Part shown: positions 62,543 through 64,000 of the stretch, in pieces | Layout of the letters: each line of letters begins with the position of its first letter | Numbering within the stretch: position 1 is the first letter of the stretch | Source of the DNA: Deinococcus aquaticus | GTDB lineage: Bacteria; Deinococcota; Deinococci; Deinococcales; Deinococcaceae | NCBI RefSeq assembly: GCF_028622095.1 | Contig: NZ_CP115165.1 | Coordinates: 1,183,501-1,247,500 of the forward strand | Direction: 5' to 3' | DNA: 64,000 nucleotides | Made by a program: the position numbers and the translations under genes | The notes under the pieces: generated by a model | What the model saw: only the letters and a program-made list of their open reading frames with translations | Told to the model about the DNA's origin: nothing | Database searches by the model: none

Positions 62543-64000
62543 ATGGCCTTCCCGGACATTCAGAGCTTCATGCGCCTCCTCGAACAGCGCGGCGAACTGA
62601 TCCGCATCACGACCCCGGTCAGCCGGGAACTGGAAATCACCCAGATCGCCGACCGCATGGTCAAACAGGGCGGCCCCGCGCTGCTGTTCGAGAACGTGCT
62701 GGGCAGCGCCTACCCGGTCGTGATCGGCCTGCTGGGCACCAAGGAACGCGTGGCGCTCGCCCTGGGCGTGGGTGACCTCGACGACCTCGCCGCCAAGGTC
62801 CGCAACCTGATCGACCTGTCCGGCGGCGGCAGCAAACTCGGGCTGCTGAGCAACGTCACCAAGCTGCGCGACGCCATGAACCTCCCGCCGCGCCGCGTGC
62901 GGAACGCCCCCGTGCAGCAGGTCGTGTGGCGCGGCGACGAGGTGGACCTCTCGAAGATCCCGGTCCTCAAATGCTGGCCGCTGGACGGCGGCCCCTTCGT
63001 CACGTTGCCGCTCGTCATCACCAAGGACCCCGAAACCGGCGAGCGCAACATGGGCATGTACCGCGTGCAGGTCATGAGCAAAAACACCACAGGCATGCAC
63101 TGGCAGCGGCACAAGACCGGCACGAAACACCTGGAGAAAGCCAAGCGGCTGGGCCAGCGGCTGGAGGTCGCGGTCGCCATCGGCGGCGACCCGGCCCTGA
63201 TCTACGCCGCCACCGCGCCCCTGCCACCCGTGCCGGGCCTGGACGAGTTCGCCCTGGCCGGCTACCTGCGCGGCCAGCGCTACCCCGTCGCAAAGGGCGT
63301 CACGGTGGATCTGGACGTGCCCGCCAACGCCGAGTTCATCCTCGAAGGCTACGTGGACCCCGCCGAGGACTGGGTGGTCGAGGGACCGTTCGGGGACCAC
63401 ACGGGCTTCTACACGCTGCCGGACCTGTACCCGCGCTTCCACGTCACGGCCGTCACCATGCGCGAGCAGCCGGTCTACCCGGCGACCATCGTGGGCCGCC
63501 CCCCCATGGAGGACGCGTACCTGATCGAGGCGTCCGAGCGGCTGTTCCTGCCGGCCGCGCAACTGATCATCCCGGAGATCGTGGATTACCACATGCCGCC
63601 CGCCGGAGTCGCGCACAACCTCGTGTTCGTGAGTATCAAGAAGAGCTATCCGGGGCAGGCGTACAAGGTCGCCAACGGCCTGTTCGGCCTGGGCCAGATG
63701 ATGTTCGCCAAGGTCATTGTCGTTCTCGACGAGGACGTGACCGTCACCGACTTTGAGGCCGTGTGGCGCGAGGTCACGCGCAAGGCCGTGCCGGGCCGCG
63801 ACACCCTCACCACGCGCGGCCCCATCGACGTGCTCGACCACAGCAGCAGAGGCTGGGGCTACGGCGGCAAACTCATCATCGACGCCACCACCAAACGGCC
63901 CGAGGAGACAGGCAGCGCCGCCAGCAGCCGCCCCGATCAGGCCGGGGACGTGCTGTCTCCCTCTCCCTGGGGAGAGGCCCGGGGTGAGGGGCCCCACGAC
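62543..64000 (+). CDS. UbiD-family decarboxylase (partial, runs off right edge)
   Basis: 486 codons without stop at the window end. UbiD features: FPDIQSFMRLLEQRGELIRI, VMSKNTTGMHWQRHKTG, VAVAIGGDPALIYAATAPLP, EGPFGDHTGFYTLPD (the conserved E-x-P-x-GDH segment) and TIVGRPPMEDAYLIE. It uses prenylated FMN and in Deinococcus probably decarboxylates an aromatic precursor in menaquinone synthesis; menG is in the same window. TACACT (62531-62536) lies 6 nt before the ATG. The last visible residues (about 463-486) are low-complexity and coded by a CT/GA-rich stretch that resembles intergenic repeats. Confidence 0.92.
   Translation, partial: MAFPDIQSFMRLLEQRGELIRITTPVSRELEITQIADRMVKQGGPALLFENVLGSAYPVVIGLLGTKERVALALGVGDLDDLAAKVRNLIDLSGGGSKLGLLSNVTKLRDAMNLPPRRVRNAPVQQVVWRGDEVDLSKIPVLKCWPLDGGPFVTLPLVITKDPETGERNMGMYRVQVMSKNTTGMHWQRHKTGTKHLEKAKRLGQRLEVAVAIGGDPALIYAATAPLPPVPGLDEFALAGYLRGQRYPVAKGVTVDLDVPANAEFILEGYVDPAEDWVVEGPFGDHTGFYTLPDLYPRFHVTAVTMREQPVYPATIVGRPPMEDAYLIEASERLFLPAAQLIIPEIVDYHMPPAGVAHNLVFVSIKKSYPGQAYKVANGLFGLGQMMFAKVIVVLDEDVTVTDFEAVWREVTRKAVPGRDTLTTRGPIDVLDHSSRGWGYGGKLIIDATTKRPEETGSAASSRPDQAGDVLSPSPWGEARGEGPHD

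Noticed and set aside
63930..64000. CT/GA-rich end of the UbiD frame as a separate repeat element
   Set aside because: It resembles common intergenic sequence, but the reading frame is open and the window ends, so it cannot be judged.

Overview
This window is chromosomal DNA from a Deinococcus species. The evidence is the very GC-rich coding sequence, the gene order dnaK-grpE-VF530-dnaJ (the D. radiodurans arrangement as I remember it), LptA/LptC-like envelope genes, and a very common promoter layout in which a TANNNT -10 box lies 5-8 nt before the start codon, so the mRNA is leaderless. That layout is known from D. deserti and D. radiodurans. I saw no rRNA, tRNA, CRISPR array, transposase or phage gene. 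About 70 genes are closely packed on both strands. Genes with Shine-Dalgarno sites and genes with leaderless starts are interleaved.

Layout. 1-4.3 kb holds secreted and envelope proteins: a subtilase cut by the window edge, two lipoproteins and a tandem pair of secreted esterases. 4.3-7.3 kb: nitroreductase, a PadR/HAAS membrane cassette, tatD. 7.4-10.2 kb: LptC-like and two LptA/OstA-like genes. 10.2-15.2 kb: ldh, usp, a diguanylate cyclase, a beta-CASP hydrolase and a DUF3105 lipoprotein. 15.3-17.4 kb: rplU-rpmA-obg. 17.8-22.8 kb: a DUF1232 protein, a two-component system, a nucleotidyltransferase, ferredoxin and corA with a possible leader ORF. 22.8-27.2 kb: DoxX, rph-murI, an aminotransferase and class II aldolase. 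27.4-32.4 kb: secreted proteins including a large subtilase, a CBS protein and an SDR. 32.5-36.6 kb: the heat-shock cluster behind a consensus promoter with an HspR-type operator. 36.7-44.6 kb: menG, a GNAT, a Kbl/BioF-type synthase, MFS, LLM oxidoreductase, two lipoproteins and lpdA. 44.8-51.7 kb: metallophosphoesterase-holB, MBL hydrolase, membrane and lipid genes and an APH(3')-like kinase. 51.7-55.3 kb: an HTH-RHH regulator divergent from an MMPL exporter, then DedA. 55.3-64 kb: HAD, SDR, M24 peptidase, a DUF4173 protein, a cystine-type ABC pair and a UbiD decarboxylase cut by the window end.

Most interesting points. (1) Two copies of a ~140 bp intergenic element (8912-9050, 14532-14674) share a predicted three-way-junction fold. 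One 13-position stem differs almost completely in sequence between copies yet still pairs and keeps a tetraloop, which points to selection on RNA or DNA structure. (2) Heptamers spaced by multiples of 10 bp lie between the HTH/RHH regulator and the MMPL exporter. (3) A proline-rich ORF with a perfect Shine-Dalgarno site overlaps the corA start. (4) An Lpt-like gene set is present in a genus known for lacking LPS.
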